Positions 10,443 through 22,190 of a stretch of DNA of 64,000 bases are shown in pieces. A model generated the notes under the pieces. The model saw nothing but the letters and a program-made list of their open reading frames with translations, was not told where the DNA came from and ran no database searches. A program made the position numbers and the translations under genes. The stretch is taken from NCBI RefSeq assembly GCF_001640805.2, contig NC_066851.1, positions 1,954,014 to 2,018,013 of the forward strand. The letters are read 5' to 3'. Position 1 is the stretch's first letter. Every line of letters begins with the position of its first letter. This stretch comes from Lates calcarifer. Taxonomy: Eukaryota > Chordata > Actinopteri > Centropomidae.

Positions 10443-10912
10443 TGTTATGGTTTGGGTTAGTTTGTCTTTGTGTTGTGCTTTTTCTCTCTGTTCCCCCTTC
10501 CCTTTTTTCTGTTTGGTTGCAGAGCTGGTGTGTTGCTAGGGGTGTGGCTGTCTCCTCCTGTTGGCTGATTACACACACCTGTTTCCACTCCGCTCGTTCT
10601 CCCTTCGCCTTCTTAAGCCCGGCCTTCACCCCAGCCCTTTGCCAGAGTATTCCTTGCTGTATCCAGTGTGCAAGCTCTCAGCGCTACCTGTGTTTTGGAT
10701 TCTCCTGTTCTCTGTGGCTACCTGTGTTCTCCAGTGGCAGCGTTTTCTGTTCCTCGTGTCTTCAGTACTTTCTTTAGTCAGCCAGTTGCCTGCCACGCTG
10801 CCTGCCTATTGTTCCTGTGTTTTTTCATCAGTGCCTGATTAAAGAGCCATCTGTTGGTACCTACCTGTGTGTGTGTTCTCTGCATTGGGGTCCTAAACTA
10901 GAGTTCATAACA
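10443..10912 (+). repeat. LTR 2 (shared middle LTR), 470 bp
   Basis: It appears identical to LTR 1 when read through. It serves as 3' LTR of unit 1 and 5' LTR of unit 2. It follows the purine tract of unit 1 and precedes the self-priming site of unit 2, with no target duplication on either side. It carries the same TATA-like box, predicted start (about 10641) and ATTAAA signal (10838-10843). A unit-1 transcript could end here, or read on into unit 2. Confidence 0.95.
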
Positions 10913-10924
10913 GAATACTCTGGC
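10913..10924 (+). other. Self-priming primer-binding site, unit 2
   Basis: GAATACTCTGGC directly follows LTR 2 and is the exact reverse complement of 10641-10652 within LTR 2, as in unit 1. Confidence 0.85.
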
Positions 10925-10929
10925 CAAGC

Positions 10930-11997
10930 ATGGACCCCGCAGAGATTGAGAGGGTGAGACTCGCTCTCACCTCTCAAGGAGCACGGGTGGGTCAACATGA
11001 GGTTGCTCTGAGGGATATCACGGACAAGCTGCTCCGCCTGGCCTCCAGCATGACCCAACTCGACGCCCGCCTGGACCAGGTCTCCACACAGCTTACCTCT
11101 CTGGCGGCTCCTGTTCCCCCTCCGGCTCCACCAGTCCATCCTCCAGCCCCTACTACTTCTCCAACCCTGCCCAGCCTTCCTCGTGAGCCCTTTATCCCCA
11201 CTCCGGTCAGGTATTCAGGAGAAGTAGGGTCTTGTAGTCAGTTTCTCCACCAGTGTTCATTAGTTTTTGACCAGCAGCCCTTATCCTACTCAACCGACAG
11301 GTCCAAGATCGCTTTTGTTAGCAGCTTACTTTCAGGGAAGGCGTCAGCATGGGCAGTAGCCACAGCTAATGCTAACTCACCTGCTTGGCAAACATACCAT
11401 TCTTTTTGCTGTGAGTTCCGTAGAGTTTTCGACCACCCACTCCGGGGCAAGGTAGCTGGTAACCGGCTACTCTCCCTACGTCAGGGATCCCTCACTGTAG
11501 CTGCCTATTCAGTAGATTTCCGCATTCTCGCTGCCGAGTGTGGGTGGGATGAAGGGGCTTTACAAGGGTTATTTCTGCGAGGGCTCAGTGAGGAACTCAA
11601 AGATGAACTTGCTTCTCGGGATGAGACCTCTTCTCTGGAGGAGCTAATCTCCTTGGCTATCCGTTTGGACAATCGCCTTAGCGAGAGACGCAGGGAAAGG
11701 GCAGTCAGAATTAGGGCCCCTTCCCTTCGATCAAAGTCCCCTCGACCCTCTGGTCCCATGGTACCTTGCCCTCCTCCGGAGCCACCTTCTGCCTGTACAT
11801 CTCCCCCAGCTGCCTCTTCCTCCCCCTGCAGAGAGGAGCCTATGCAGTTGGGGAGGATGAGACTCACCCCCACTGAACGTCAACGCCGCTTCCTCCAGAG
11901 ACTGTGCCTCTACTGTGGTGGTGAGGGTCATGTCCTCGCTCTCTGTCCCTTACGACCAAAAGATTTGGCTCATCAACCTCTAGGGGAACGTTGGTGA
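10930..11997 (+). CDS. gag: Gag polyprotein, unit 2 (355 aa)
   Basis: Second copy of the capsid gene, 4871 bases after the first and with an identical translation: N-terminal coiled-coil-like segment, proline linker, capsid-like domain and CCHC knuckle (C326, C329, H334, C339). The start lies 17 bases after LTR 2 in the same strong context. It ends at TGA inside the pol overlap. Identity between the copies means the duplication is very recent or that gene conversion keeps them alike. An assembly duplication is the main alternative. Confidence 0.93.
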   Translation: MDPAEIERVRLALTSQGARVGQHEVALRDITDKLLRLASSMTQLDARLDQVSTQLTSLAAPVPPPAPPVHPPAPTTSPTLPSLPREPFIPTPVRYSGEVGSCSQFLHQCSLVFDQQPLSYSTDRSKIAFVSSLLSGKASAWAVATANANSPAWQTYHSFCCEFRRVFDHPLRGKVAGNRLLSLRQGSLTVAAYSVDFRILAAECGWDEGALQGLFLRGLSEELKDELASRDETSSLEELISLAIRLDNRLSERRRERAVRIRAPSLRSKSPRPSGPMVPCPPPEPPSACTSPPAASSSPCREEPMQLGRMRLTPTERQRRFLQRLCLYCGGEGHVLALCPLRPKDLAHQPLGERW

Positions 11998-14900
11998 GCC
12001 GAACCTCTGCTGTTCCCCCATCCTCCAAACGCTTTTCTCTGAAAGGGACTGTTTCCTGGTCTAAAGAGGGCATTCCTCTCCCTGTCCTAGTGGACTCTGG
12101 TTCGGACGACAATTTCATAGACTCTGGTATTGTTTCCCGTTTTGACATCCCCTCGGAACCCCTTCCTGAACCCAAGGACGTTTTTGCCCTCGATGGTCGC
12201 CTTCTGGCCCATGTCACTCTCCGAACTATTCCTGTGTCCCTGCTCCTCTCTGGCAATCATCGAGAGGATATTTCCTTTTTCATAATCCCCTCACCATCTT
12301 CTTCTTTGGTGTTAGGCCTTCCCTGGCTCAAGCTCCACAACCCACACATAGACTGGTCCACTCCCTCCATTACTAATTGGAGTTTATTTTGTCACTCCCA
12401 CTGTCTCCACTCGGCCATTCCCACCACCATCTCAGCTCCTGGAACCCCTAAACCCATAGATCTTTCCTCAGTTCCCCAGCAGTATCATGACCTCCAGGAG
12501 GTGTTCAGCAGGGACCGGGCTCAATCTCTGCCTCCTCATAGACCTTATGACTGCAGTATTGATCTGCTCCCTGGAGCCCCCTATCCATCCAGCAAGCTCT
12601 ATAACCTCTCCAAGCCTGAAAGGGAGGCTATGGAGACCTACATCTCTGACTCTCTGGCGGCAGGTCTCATCCGTCCTTCCTCTTCGCCCTTGGGAGCAGG
12701 ATTTTTTTTTGTAGAAAAGAAGGACAAGACTCTTCGGCCCTGTGTAGACTACAGGGGACTTAATGAGATCACTGTAAAGAATAAGTACCCTCTTCCCCTG
12801 ATCGATTCTGCCTTCGCTTCCCTCCACCAGGCCACCATCTTCACCAAGTTGGATCTACGTAATGCTTACCACTTGGTGCGGATCAAGGAGGGGGATGAAT
12901 GGAAGACCGGATTCAACACTCCTCTCGGTCATTTTGAGTACCTTGTCATGCCTTTTGGGTTAACCAACGCACCTGCTGTCTTCCAATGTCTCATCAACGA
13001 TGTCCTCCGTGATATGCTCAACCGGTTTGTTTTTGTCTACCTGGATGACATTTTGATTTTCTCCCGCACCCCTGATGAACATGTACAACACGTCCGGCTA
13101 GTTTTGCAAAGACTTTTGGAGAACCGTCTTTTTGTTAAAGCCGAGAAGTGTGAGTTTCATGTCCCCTCAGTCAGTTTCCTGGGCTTTGTGGTGGAAAAAG
13201 GGCAGGTCAGGTCTGACCCTGCCAAGATTAAGGCAGTGGTTGAATGGCCCACTCCCACCGACAGGAAGCAACTACAGCGGTATCTTGGGTTCGCTAATTT
13301 CTACCGCAGATTCATTCGCGATTACAGTAGAGTGGCTGCACCTCTTACTAAGTTAACCTCTGTCAAATCACCTTTTGTTTGGTCCCCTGCGGCTGAGGCC
13401 GCTTTTGCTAAGTTAAAGAGTTTATTTTCCTCTGCTCCCGTGTTGTGTCACCCTGATCCCTCTGTCCAGTTTGTTGTAGAGGTTGATGCCTCGGACTCTG
13501 GTGTGGGAGCGGTCCTGTCTCAACGATCCACCTCTGACCAGAAACTCCACCCCTGTGCGTTCTTCTCCCGCCGTCTCACTCCTGCGGAGAGGAACTATGA
13601 TGTGGGGAATCGGGAGCTGCTGGCAGTGGTGCTGGCCCTCCAGGAGTGGAGGCACTGGCTGGAGGGTTCTACACACCCTTTTATTGTTTGGACTGACCAT
13701 AAGAACCTGTCTTACCTCCGTTCTGCCCGCAGACTCAACTCCCGCCAGGCTCGGTGGGCTTTGTTCCTGGGCCGTTTTAACTTCACCCTCACCTACCGGC
13801 CAGGCTCCAGGAACGCCAAGCCTGATGCCCTCTCTCGCCAGTTCTCTTCCCCCGTTGAAGGTCCTGCGGTGGACACCATTCTGCCTTCCTCCTGTGTGGT
13901 GGGAGCTGCCAGGTGGGAGATTGAGCAGCTGGTCCAGGAGGCCCTGTCTGATCATCCTACCCCGGAGGGTGGTCCTCCCAACCGCCTGTTTGTCCCAGAG
14001 CCTGTCCGTTCCCCTGTGCTCCAGTGGGGGCACTCCTCCAAGGTGGCATGCCATCCTGGGTTTCACCGGACCCTGGCTCTGCTTCGTCAGCGTTTCTGGT
14101 GGCCCTCCATGTCCGCTGACACTAAGGAGTTCGTCTCTGCCTGCTCAGTCTGTGCCCGGAACAAGTCTTCTCATCGTGCTCCTGCTGGTCTCCTACGCCC
14201 TCTTCCCATACCCCATCGTCCCTGGTCTCACATTGCCGTGGACTTCGTCACTGGACTGCCACCATCTGATGGTAACAACACCATTCTCACTGTTATTGAC
14301 CGATTCTCCAAGTCTGTCCATTTTATCCCGCTCTCTAAACTTCCCTCTGCCCTAGAGACTGCTAATCTACTCATTCAGCATGTGTTCAGGCTTCATGGAA
14401 TCCCCCAGGACATCGTCTCCGACAGAGGACCTCAGTTTTCCTCCAGAGTTTGGCAGGCTTTTTGCCGAGCTGTGGGGGCTACAGCCAGTCTATCCTCTGG
14501 TTACCATCCCCAGACTAATGGCCAGACTGAGCGGGCCAACCAGGATCTGGAGGCAGCCCTTCGCTGTGTTGCCTCTAATCACCCAGTCTCCTGGTCTTCC
14601 CACCTTCCCTGGATCGAATACGCTCACAACTCCCTGGTCAGCTCAGCCACAGGTATGTCTCCTTTTATGGCTGCTAATGGCTTTCAGCCTCCTCTCTTCC
14701 CTGCTCAGGAGACCGAAGTGGCAGTTCCCTCGGTGCAGGCGCACCTCCAGCGTGCCCGCCAAGTCTGGCGTGAAGCCCAAGCAGCTCTAGCCCGTACTGC
14801 GGCTCGGAACCAGAGGTTGGCTGATCGTCACCGCACTCCTGCTCCCCTGTATCAACCCGGCCAGAAGGTCTGGCTTTCCACCCGTGATCTTCCTCTCAGG

Positions 14901-15302
14901 TCTGACTCCCGCAAACTCTCCCCCAGATACATCGGCCCATACACTATCGACCGCATCATCAACCCCAGTGTGGTGAGACTCCAGTTGCCCCCCTCCCTCA
15001 ATATCCACCCGTCTTTTCATGTCTCCCTGCTCAAGCCTGTCTCTACCAGTCCTCTGTGCCCTCCGGCCGAACCCCCTCCACCCCCCCGGATCATCGATGA
15101 CCACCCTGCGTTCACTGTCCGGCAGCTGTTGGATGTGCGGAAGCGGGGTCGGGGCTTTCAATACCTGGTGGACTGGGAGGGGTACGGGCCAGAGGAACGT
15201 TCCTGGATCACTCGCTCACTCATCCTGGACCCTGAACTCATTAATGACTTTTACACCAGGCATCCCGACAAGCCTGGTAGGCCGCCAGGAGGCGTCCGTT
15301 GA
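11925..15302 (+). CDS. pol: Pol polyprotein, unit 2: protease-RT-RNase H-integrase-chromodomain
   Basis: Second copy of the enzymatic polyprotein, in the -1 frame relative to its gag, open from 11925 with the same 73-base overlap. The 1103 residues counted from the TTG at 11991 are identical to unit 1 and keep all catalytic residues: protease DSG at 35-37, YLDD at 350-353, RNase H D499/E542/D569, integrase HHCC, D751/D811/E847, GPY/F and chromodomain. It ends at 15300-15302, overlapping the second purine tract. Because LTR 2 has its own promoter-like box, this unit could be transcribed independently of unit 1. Confidence 0.93.
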   Translation, partial: GSCPRSLSLTTKRFGSSTSRGTLVSRTSAVPPSSKRFSLKGTVSWSKEGIPLPVLVDSGSDDNFIDSGIVSRFDIPSEPLPEPKDVFALDGRLLAHVTLRTIPVSLLLSGNHREDISFFIIPSPSSSLVLGLPWLKLHNPHIDWSTPSITNWSLFCHSHCLHSAIPTTISAPGTPKPIDLSSVPQQYHDLQEVFSRDRAQSLPPHRPYDCSIDLLPGAPYPSSKLYNLSKPEREAMETYISDSLAAGLIRPSSSPLGAGFFFVEKKDKTLRPCVDYRGLNEITVKNKYPLPLIDSAFASLHQATIFTKLDLRNAYHLVRIKEGDEWKTGFNTPLGHFEYLVMPFGLTNAPAVFQCLINDVLRDMLNRFVFVYLDDILIFSRTPDEHVQHVRLVLQRLLENRLFVKAEKCEFHVPSVSFLGFVVEKGQVRSDPAKIKAVVEWPTPTDRKQLQRYLGFANFYRRFIRDYSRVAAPLTKLTSVKSPFVWSPAAEAAFAKLKSLFSSAPVLCHPDPSVQFVVEVDASDSGVGAVLSQRSTSDQKLHPCAFFSRRLTPAERNYDVGNRELLAVVLALQEWRHWLEGSTHPFIVWTDHKNLSYLRSARRLNSRQARWALFLGRFNFTLTYRPGSRNAKPDALSRQFSSPVEGPAVDTILPSSCVVGAARWEIEQLVQEALSDHPTPEGGPPNRLFVPEPVRSPVLQWGHSSKVACHPGFHRTLALLRQRFWWPSMSADTKEFVSACSVCARNKSSHRAPAGLLRPLPIPHRPWSHIAVDFVTGLPPSDGNNTILTVIDRFSKSVHFIPLSKLPSALETANLLIQHVFRLHGIPQDIVSDRGPQFSSRVWQAFCRAVGATASLSSGYHPQTNGQTERANQDLEAALRCVASNHPVSWSSHLPWIEYAHNSLVSSATGMSPFMAANGFQPPLFPAQETEVAVPSVQAHLQRARQVWREAQAALARTAARNQRLADRHRTPAPLYQPGQKVWLSTRDLPLRSDSRKLSPRYIGPYTIDRIINPSVVRLQLPPSLNIHPSFHVSLLKPVSTSPLCPPAEPPPPPRIIDDHPAFTVRQLLDVRKRGRGFQYLVDWEGYGPEERSWITRSLILDPELINDFYTRHPDKPGRPPGGVR

Positions 15303-15310
15303 GGGGGGGG
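15301..15310 (+). other. Polypurine tract, unit 2
   Basis: GAGGGGGGGG, three bases before LTR 3, overlaps the pol stop codon exactly as in unit 1. Confidence 0.8.
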
Positions 15311-15313
15311 TAC

Positions 15314-15785
15314 TGTTATGGTTTGGGTTAGTTTGTCTTTGTGTTGTGCTTTTTCTCTCTGTTCCCCCTTCCCTTTTTTCTGTTTGGTTGCAGAGCTGGT
15401 GTGTTGCTAGGGGTGTGGCTGTCTCCTCCTGTTGGCTGATTACACACACCTGTTTCCACTCCGCTCGTTCTCCCTTCGCCTTCTTAAGCCCGGCCTTCAC
15501 CCCAGCCCTTTGCCAGAGTATTCCTTGCTGTATCCAGTGTGCAAGCTCTCAGCGCTACCTGTGTTTTGGATTCTCCTGTTCTCTGTGGCTACCTGTGTTC
15601 TCCAGTGGCAGCGTTTTCTGTTCCTCGTGTCTTCAGTACTTTCTTTAGTCAGCCAGTCGCCTGCCACGCTGCCTGCCTATTGTTCCTGTGTTTTTTCATC
15701 AGTGCCTGATTAAAGAGCCATCTGTTGGTACCTACCTGTGTGTGTGTGTTCTCTGCATTGGGGTCCTAAACTAGAGTTCATAACA
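15314..15785 (+). repeat. LTR 3 (3' LTR), 472 bp
   Basis: It differs from LTRs 1 and 2 by a C for T at 15658 and by one extra GT unit in the tract near 15740. It ends CATAACA, followed by the right target duplication GTATC. The few differences indicate recent insertion. No rate or age is calculated here. Confidence 0.95.
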
Positions 15786-15790
15786 GTATC
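15786..15790. other. Target site duplication, right copy (GTATC)
   Basis: It matches 5567-5571 exactly and flanks the whole tandem structure. Confidence 0.9.
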
Positions 15791-17501
15791 TCTAGAGTAA
15801 ATTCCATTTAGAGATTAGTTGTGTTACTATTTTGTAGTTAGATCAGTATAATTTCAACCACACAGGTTTTAATTTGCCTCTTCAGCCCCTTCTCAGGACA
15901 GTGTGTGGGCGTGTACGAAGTATATCTGACTGACATCTCCTTCAACCTCCTCTTTATTTTATTATAGCTACTAGGGTGGGACAGCTTAACTCATTCTTAT
16001 TAGCACACAGAGTTTGGTGACATCATGTAAACCCAGCACGGCTCCATCTGAACTTATACCTGACTAGCGTTCTGATCATCCTTGTTTCTTTCTTAGTACA
16101 TTCTTTCCCTCTTTATATCAGTAGGTTTTGTTTTCCTTCCTCCCTCAGCTGAACCTCAACTCTATGATGACACTATCATTTCTCACCTTTCCTCCTCCTC
16201 CTCCTCCTTTTTTTTTTTTCTTTTAAATGAAATTGCATCAGCACGTCATTTCTTAGATTTCAGCTGCCATTCCTTTAAAGACCCTGTCTTCCGCAGCCCC
16301 TGGGCTGATATTGTTTTCATCATTTTTCCATCCACAGCAGGCATCAAAGAGGCTTTCCTGAGATCTTAGACACTCGCTGAAGGTCACTCAATCAAACCTT
16401 CCATTCACACTCAATGGCTCTTTGTTCTCTTATTTATTATTTTGGTAGGAAATCGGCTCTTTGATCAGTTCACAGCCTTTAACAGATTGATCTTAATGCA
16501 TGTGGTATTTATTCATGCACCTCACAACACTGTTAGCTGCCATTTTAGTAAAATGTGGAAAACATTTATATATATGCATCAAAGTACAGCAAAAACAGGC
16601 CTGGTGGACGCAATGAGGTGACGCCACAGGGTTTCTACTTTTGTCACACAGGAAGTTGAGTTGCTCAGTTGTTCACTAAAAGCTGTGTTTTCCTTTAATA
16701 CCTGCGTCATCCTGATCAACTGTGCTAGTTCAACATTTTTAGGCCCAGACACCAGATCAAATCAGAATTCTCCCTTTTTAATCTGCCATCCCTCCTGTAC
16801 ATGCAGACACACACAGGTATTTCTGTCTCTGGAGCTGCAGTCTGATCTGCAATGGAATGCCTCCTGCTGCTCCTACAATCCTGCTCGATGGCTGTTCTTT
16901 CATTTATTAGTGTTATTGGTAGTCTTACTGCTATTACTTTTATTACTACTATAACTGTCATTATTGTTATAGCATCTCATCTGATCACCGGTGTCATTGT
17001 TATTTCAAGGAATTTGCTCATAATAACAAAAATATGTATTTTTAACAGCCTTATTTTTTAAGTTTCCTGTCTCCCCTCAGTTTTAATTTTTTTGATTTTT
17101 GAATTTTTAATTTGTAAATAAAACTGATGACCACTGCAACTATCTGGAAAAAAAAAAAGTGTTGTTTAGGAGACATCAGAAGTTCTACGTGTTGGAGGAT
17201 GAGCCAATTTACTCATAGCTTTAGGCTTAGCCCAGGGTGCACAGCAGTATACAAAACTCTTTCATCCCAATCTGAGTGTCATCTTGTCAGCTGCTGATGT
17301 CAACAAGTCAATGACACTATCTGATCCTGGAAAACCATGATGGTTGGTTACAGAGGGTGAAATTGGACATGGAGGGCTGTACCCTTGAGGGTGGCTTTCT
17401 CTCGGCTGCATTTTTCTGCACTGCCTCTGTCTTTCACAAAACCTGCTTGTACCCAGCCTGGTGACTTCCTGTTATTCTGACATTTGACCAGTTTTCCACC
17501 C

Positions 17502-17534
<33 letters not shown>

Positions 17535-18060
17535 CCTCACAGAAGAAAAGCAGACCTGACATTTCCCACAGCATTATTTCACAACTGCGTTGCTTAAAAT
17601 CCATCAGCAGATTCTTCATGCCAGCTGTACAGGGCTGAGCATTGCTATTCAAAGAACATCAGTGTACTCAGAGCGATTTGAATTTGTATGCTGGTTGTTC
17701 CTCTTATGCAACTAAAAGTACATCGCCATGACAGACTATTTATTTTATTGAGAGACATCACACTCTCACTGCATTTTCCTCTCTGTTTAATTCAGTCATG
17801 CCCCTCTGCATACTGCTTGGTCACAAAGGAAGTATTTGACTCCTCCGCCACTTGAACCTGGCTGCTGCTTCCCAACCAACAGAGTGAATATGAATACGAA
17901 AGACATCAAAATCTTTAAAACTGACAAGATTACACATTTCATCTGACCAGGATTTTATACTTGTTCCCATGGCCACAGTTGAAGGATTGTCAAAAAGTCC
18001 AAAGTTCAAGAGACAATTTAGAACAATTCTATCAAACAGTAGATTGTGTCCATTGGATTT
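15791..18060. other. Non-coding stretch, no gene recognised
   Basis: It holds a TCC-rich and T-rich tract near 16189-16221, short ATT-rich tracts near 16905-16980 and the CA microsatellite at 17503-17530. Open frames are short and unsupported. Confidence 0.6.
17503..17530. repeat. (CA)n microsatellite
   Basis: Fourteen CA units without interruption. Confidence 0.95.
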
Positions 18061-18064
18061 TAAA

Positions 18065-18300
18065 AGACCGGCGTGTAGGATTTAGTGACTTTTTAGACTA
18101 CAACTAGCTGAGTGTCCAACCCTCACCGCAGTGGTCCTCAGGTAACGTTTGTCCATTCTTGGCAACTGTACAAACATTGCCAGCTCTGTGGAAGAAGAAC
18201 TGCTTTCAATGTAGATATGAAGGGTTCATTCTAAGCTAACAAAAATACATCAGCTCATAGTTACATGATATTTTTACAGTCAGGAAAAGTTATGGCACAG
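18065..18300 (+). mobile_element. Degenerate MITE-like teleost repeat
   Basis: The segment opens with GGCGTGTAGGATTTAGTGAC. Further on it holds GGAAGAAGAACTGCTTTCAA and GATATGAAGGGTTCATTCTAAG. I recognise this order from a common short non-autonomous DNA repeat in fish. The middle is shortened and no clean inverted termini remain. The assignment rests on memory of the family. Confidence 0.45.
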
Positions 18301-19880
18301 TATCTATTCCTGAGGTATGGTCAAGGCTATGCAATTAATCTACTAGGTGGAGGTAATTGTAAGATTGTCATTACATTTAATAAAAAGGTGAATATTTGCT
18401 GATCTGTGACATGAAGCAAACTTTGGTTGGTTTCATGAAAATCAGACATTCTATTTGCATGTCCAGCAGCCTGATTTTTCCAGCATCACTACCTAAAATC
18501 TGAAGTGTCTGTCTGTTGCATGATGTTGAGCAGGAAGTGCAGAGAAGGTTTATCTGAACATTTTCACTGAAAGCAGCTGCTGCTGTCAACAACAAGGTTT
18601 AATGAGAGCAGCAAGAGTAAACATTAAGAGTGTGGTTGTGGGCTTTAAGAAGACTCTGAAGGACAGTAAAATGAGCTAAGCAGAATTTCATCACTGTTGA
18701 CGTTGTGCTTTGTGTGCAGTATGAAAGGTGTCAATTATAGTGCTGAATCCACATTGATAATAATTGATAATAAGATATCTGCATGCATGGAAAGATGGAT
18801 GGTTTGAAATATAAAGTCTCAACAGGGTAGCGGTCTTGAAAGATTAGTTTTTTGAAGATTTTTTGAATACCACCTGGAAATGATGACTGATTTAAAATCC
18901 AAATGAAAGAAACAGAGCTGGCAGACCTGTTTATTCCTGATGGACCACAGCTAACCAAAGCTGTGAACCTCTGAATGGGCAGGATGAGAAAAACACCTGC
19001 AAATTAATCTTGAGGGGAATGAACCCAGTCATGTTTATTGAAGTAAGAGCAATGAAAACAGAACATGTTTTGCATATTATATTAACCCAAGTGATTCTCC
19101 AAGAAGAAAGGTTAGCTGGATAACCTTTCTGGGTTCAATGTGGAGCAGGTCTTTTTAAATCATCAGTCCACGTTCCAGGTGTGAAGTCATTCCAAATATA
19201 TCTACAGGGCTCATTAAAACCTGTGTATTGTTAAAAGATTTCATATTGTCCTTTGTACAGTATGAGAAGTGAAAAGCTTTCTAAACACAATAAGCTTTCA
19301 ATAATGAAATGATCATCCATTTTTCTTCCTTGTTTATTGGTGAAGGAAGGCAAATACATAAAAAGTAATATAACATATGCAGGCAGTACAAATCACAAAC
19401 AGATATACTACAATGAGATAAAACAATTAACAGCCACCCTTCTTCTCCCTCTTCTGTCAAGTAACCATTGACATTGCTTTCAACCTGTGGAGACAGCTCT
19501 TGGTGAGTAAAACAATGAAATTTTATGCTAAACTCAACTTCCAGACTGGAGAGTAAACAGCTGTTAATGCTAACATGGCTATGCAGTAATAGCAAAAACT
19601 TATTTATAGCACCTGTAAGTTAAATGATATGTATGTTATCATACCTTAAACTTGTTTAGTCAAAGCCTTAATAGATAAATATTCAGGTCATTGTAATATT
19701 TTTCATCATTCAGAGTTTCACCCTCATATGCTTTTGTATGAATTACACTAAATCTGAAAGTGTGTTTCTGTATTTTTTAATATTTCTACATTAAATTGTT
19801 ACATTAAAATACTGAAAATACTGAGTAAGGATAAACACAAGAGTAAGTAGATGCAAGGAAACAAGCAAATAAGTCTTGAA
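18301..19880. other. Non-coding stretch, no gene recognised
   Basis: AT-rich sequence without recognised repeats or exon-like structure. Confidence 0.6.
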
Positions 19881-19884
19881 GTCA

Positions 19885-21020
19885 TGAAACAAGTGAGAGT
19901 TAAGCAAATGATAACAGTGGCGGTGCTTTAAACATTGCCCAATTGCTTTTAAAATTCTAGGCACAATAAAAAAAAGGTTAAGTGTGTCTAAGTGAATACG
20001 ATGATCTGCATAGAACTAAAGAGATTTTTTTTCTTTTTAATCAATGAAAGAGTGAAGTGAGTGAAGTTGAGTTTATCATAAATGAAACAATAATGTGCAT
20101 AAGGACACCTTCTGAAACTAGCATTTGTTTTATTTCTAATAAAATTGATATCAGTCCTAAAAGGAAAGTTAGAATCAATCTAAAGTCCCACGTATTTAAA
20201 TGAACTGCTAAGACAGCAGATGAATGATTAACATTTTATCTAGTACCAAACACACTACAAGAATTCAGCTTGTTTAATATGAGATGGTTATTGAAAAAAA
20301 CTAAAACATTTTGAACAAAAGAAAATTCTGATTGCAGAGAGCTTTGAATTTGAGTTATATCAGGGTCAGATGTGTCTATATCAGTCATCTGACTATAACT
20401 AGAAAAAATTGGGCTTATTTTTCAAAGATCATTAATAAAAACAGAAAAAAATAAAGGTCCTAAAATTATCCCTGTGGTACGCCTGTTTCTATAGCAACAA
20501 ATAGTCCAGCTGATTGTGATGAAAAGAATCACACTGACTATGGTTATGAATTTAACCAAAAATAATGCCTGTTGAGAAACACCAATAGCATAAAGTTTTT
20601 CAAGGGGAAAATAATGGTTGACCAAATTGAAAGCCTTTGTTAAATTAAAAAAATGACACTAGGGATAAGAATACATCAGTAAATTCTATAAGAGCAAAAA
20701 TTAGAATCACACTGAAATGGGAATAAAATGCCTTTAATCAACTATAAATGTACTTTGATATTTGACCAAATACCTCTCAAATATTTTAGCTGTTACAAAT
20801 GGTAGAATTCAGTTGGTACTATTTACTATATCGATCTACTGGTTCTCCTCCGTCATGAAGTGGAGCACCTTTAGTACATTTACAATTAGATGGAAGTTCA
20901 CAAATTTGGGTTGGCAAGTGGGAAAATAAGTCACTCAAGAAGTTAATTTTATGAACTTCTAATATACTCAATCTTACACTCTTCTTATTTGTGACAGGCA
21001 AACTGGTCAGACAATGCATT
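19885..21020 (-). pseudogene. LINE reverse transcriptase relic (reverse strand)
   Basis: Read on the reverse strand, fragments of a fish LINE reverse transcriptase appear in the right order. LPSNCKCTKGAPLHDGGEPV (about 20850-20910) matches the K-x-x-P-x-x-K-x-G fingers region. A broken stretch with AKIFERYL follows near 20770-20795. KAFNLVNHYFPLEKLYAIGV (about 20580-20640) matches the palm motif with D replaced by N. GIILGPLFFSVFINDL (20422-20470) matches the G-x-x-LGP-LLF-x-x-INDL motif. A damaged YADD region follows near 20372-20400, then TSDPDITQIQSSLQ. Several stops and frame changes separate them. The copy is dead. The exact LINE clade was not determined, but the motifs fit the L2/Jockey-like range. 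Confidence 0.7.
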
Positions 21021-21955
21021 TTATTATTAACTGAGGTCAGATGAATGCTGGAAAAAACTGAGTGGATCCAGTTAGCTTTACCAAGTTTGTCAGATTGACT
21101 TCATAGCGCTTACTGGCAGATAATCATGCTTTGGAGATTATCGCTCACAATTCATAGTGATTTGAGCAGAGCTTTCTTGCTCTGGACCAAAGTGTTCCTC
21201 TTTACTTTAAAAGACTCAGGCCAGTGACTGATGCTAATATGAGATGTATTAATGAGGTAGCATCACTTTCTGCTCCAATTATTTACCGGTGGGTCGGCCC
21301 CATTGAGATTATTCTTTGTGAGGTGGCGTGGGGCCGAGTAACAAGATTAATGTCTGCTCTGCTCCCTCAGATGAATCACATATAGTAGTTCTTCTCTGAG
21401 AAACAGTTGGTAGAAGAGTTGAAATCATTGCAAATGTAGGCCATTTTACGCCATTTTCATTATCAAGTTCTCGAAGAACCTTTTCGGTACAACATGGTTT
21501 TTAAGTCTGTCTAGGTTCTCAGTCATCCAGGTCATGATAGTCTTAGTTCTGAGAACTCTAAGAACTCAGGCACCAACAGCAACAAAATGTACATAAAGGT
21601 TTAAAGGTAAAAGTATTCATTATAAAAGTTGTTCTGTTTATCATATGTATATTATCTGAAAACTATGAATGGGTCATTAAAATGTGATCAAGGTTCAGCT
21701 AATTTTAACAACATTCGATGTTGGGCAGTCTAAAATGATGCATAGTTTAAAAACTGATCTTTCGTTTTACATATGAAAAAAAAGATCTCAACTATAACTT
21801 TGAAATACTGTTGTGATGTAAAGCACACAATATTACCCTGTGAAATATAGTGGAGTGGAGAGGTATTTATTCTGGCTACATGACATGGCTGTCTGTGATA
21901 CAAAGGTCTGTTACACTGCATTTCTGTATATTGTTGATAGTTGACATAATGACGG
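21021..21955. other. Non-coding stretch, no gene recognised
   Basis: One small inverted repeat is seen (TCGGCCCCA near 21293 with TGGGGCCGA near 21329). It may include the far end of the reverse LINE relic, but no motif is clear. Confidence 0.5.
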
Positions 21956-21959
21956 TATT

Positions 21960-22190
21960 AAGAGGTGGACGAATTCAGGTAGGACACCAGTGAGGGCGTA
22001 GGTGTGAAATTCATGCCCGCCACTGTGGAACACAGCAACAGACACTCAGCACCAAACACACAGCCACGCCACACAAGCTCCACCACATCTGCACAGGCTC
22101 CGTCACGCCAGGCCACAGCCACCCCGGGGGATGAGCACAACCAGAAGGAGAGAGAGGGAGCGTGCAAGGTATGACCACTATATATTTCAG
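21960..22190 (-). mobile_element. LTR-like fragment, reverse strand, related to 35400-36056
   Basis: The reverse complement holds TATATAGTGGTC, a CT-rich tract, then CCCGGGGTGGCTGTGGCCTGGCGTG and GAGTGTCTGTTGC. These match in order the block at 35457-35578 on the + strand. It is a partial copy of the same unknown family, probably a solo LTR remnant. Confidence 0.5.

Larger units (their letters stand above)
5572..15785 (+). mobile_element. Tandem Ty3/gypsy (Tf1/sushi-type chromovirus) retrotransposon: LTR-gag-pol-LTR-gag-pol-LTR
   Basis: Two full internal regions share a middle LTR. The repeat period is exactly 4871 bases (5572-10442 and 10443-15313), followed by a third LTR. Both gag frames and both pol frames are open, and their translations are identical between units. 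Only the outer LTRs are flanked by a target duplication (GTATC). The middle LTR is flanked by element sequence on both sides. The structure therefore entered the site once and was extended there, most simply by unequal LTR-LTR crossover between sister chromatids or homologues. The integrase ends in a chromodomain and the primer-binding site is self-complementary to the predicted mRNA start, which together place it in the Tf1/sushi group. No env-like frame is present. Confidence 0.95.

Noticed and set aside
10148..10777. 209-codon frame running from the end of pol into LTR 2
   Set aside because: It is an off-frame reading of the chromodomain region fused to LTR sequence.
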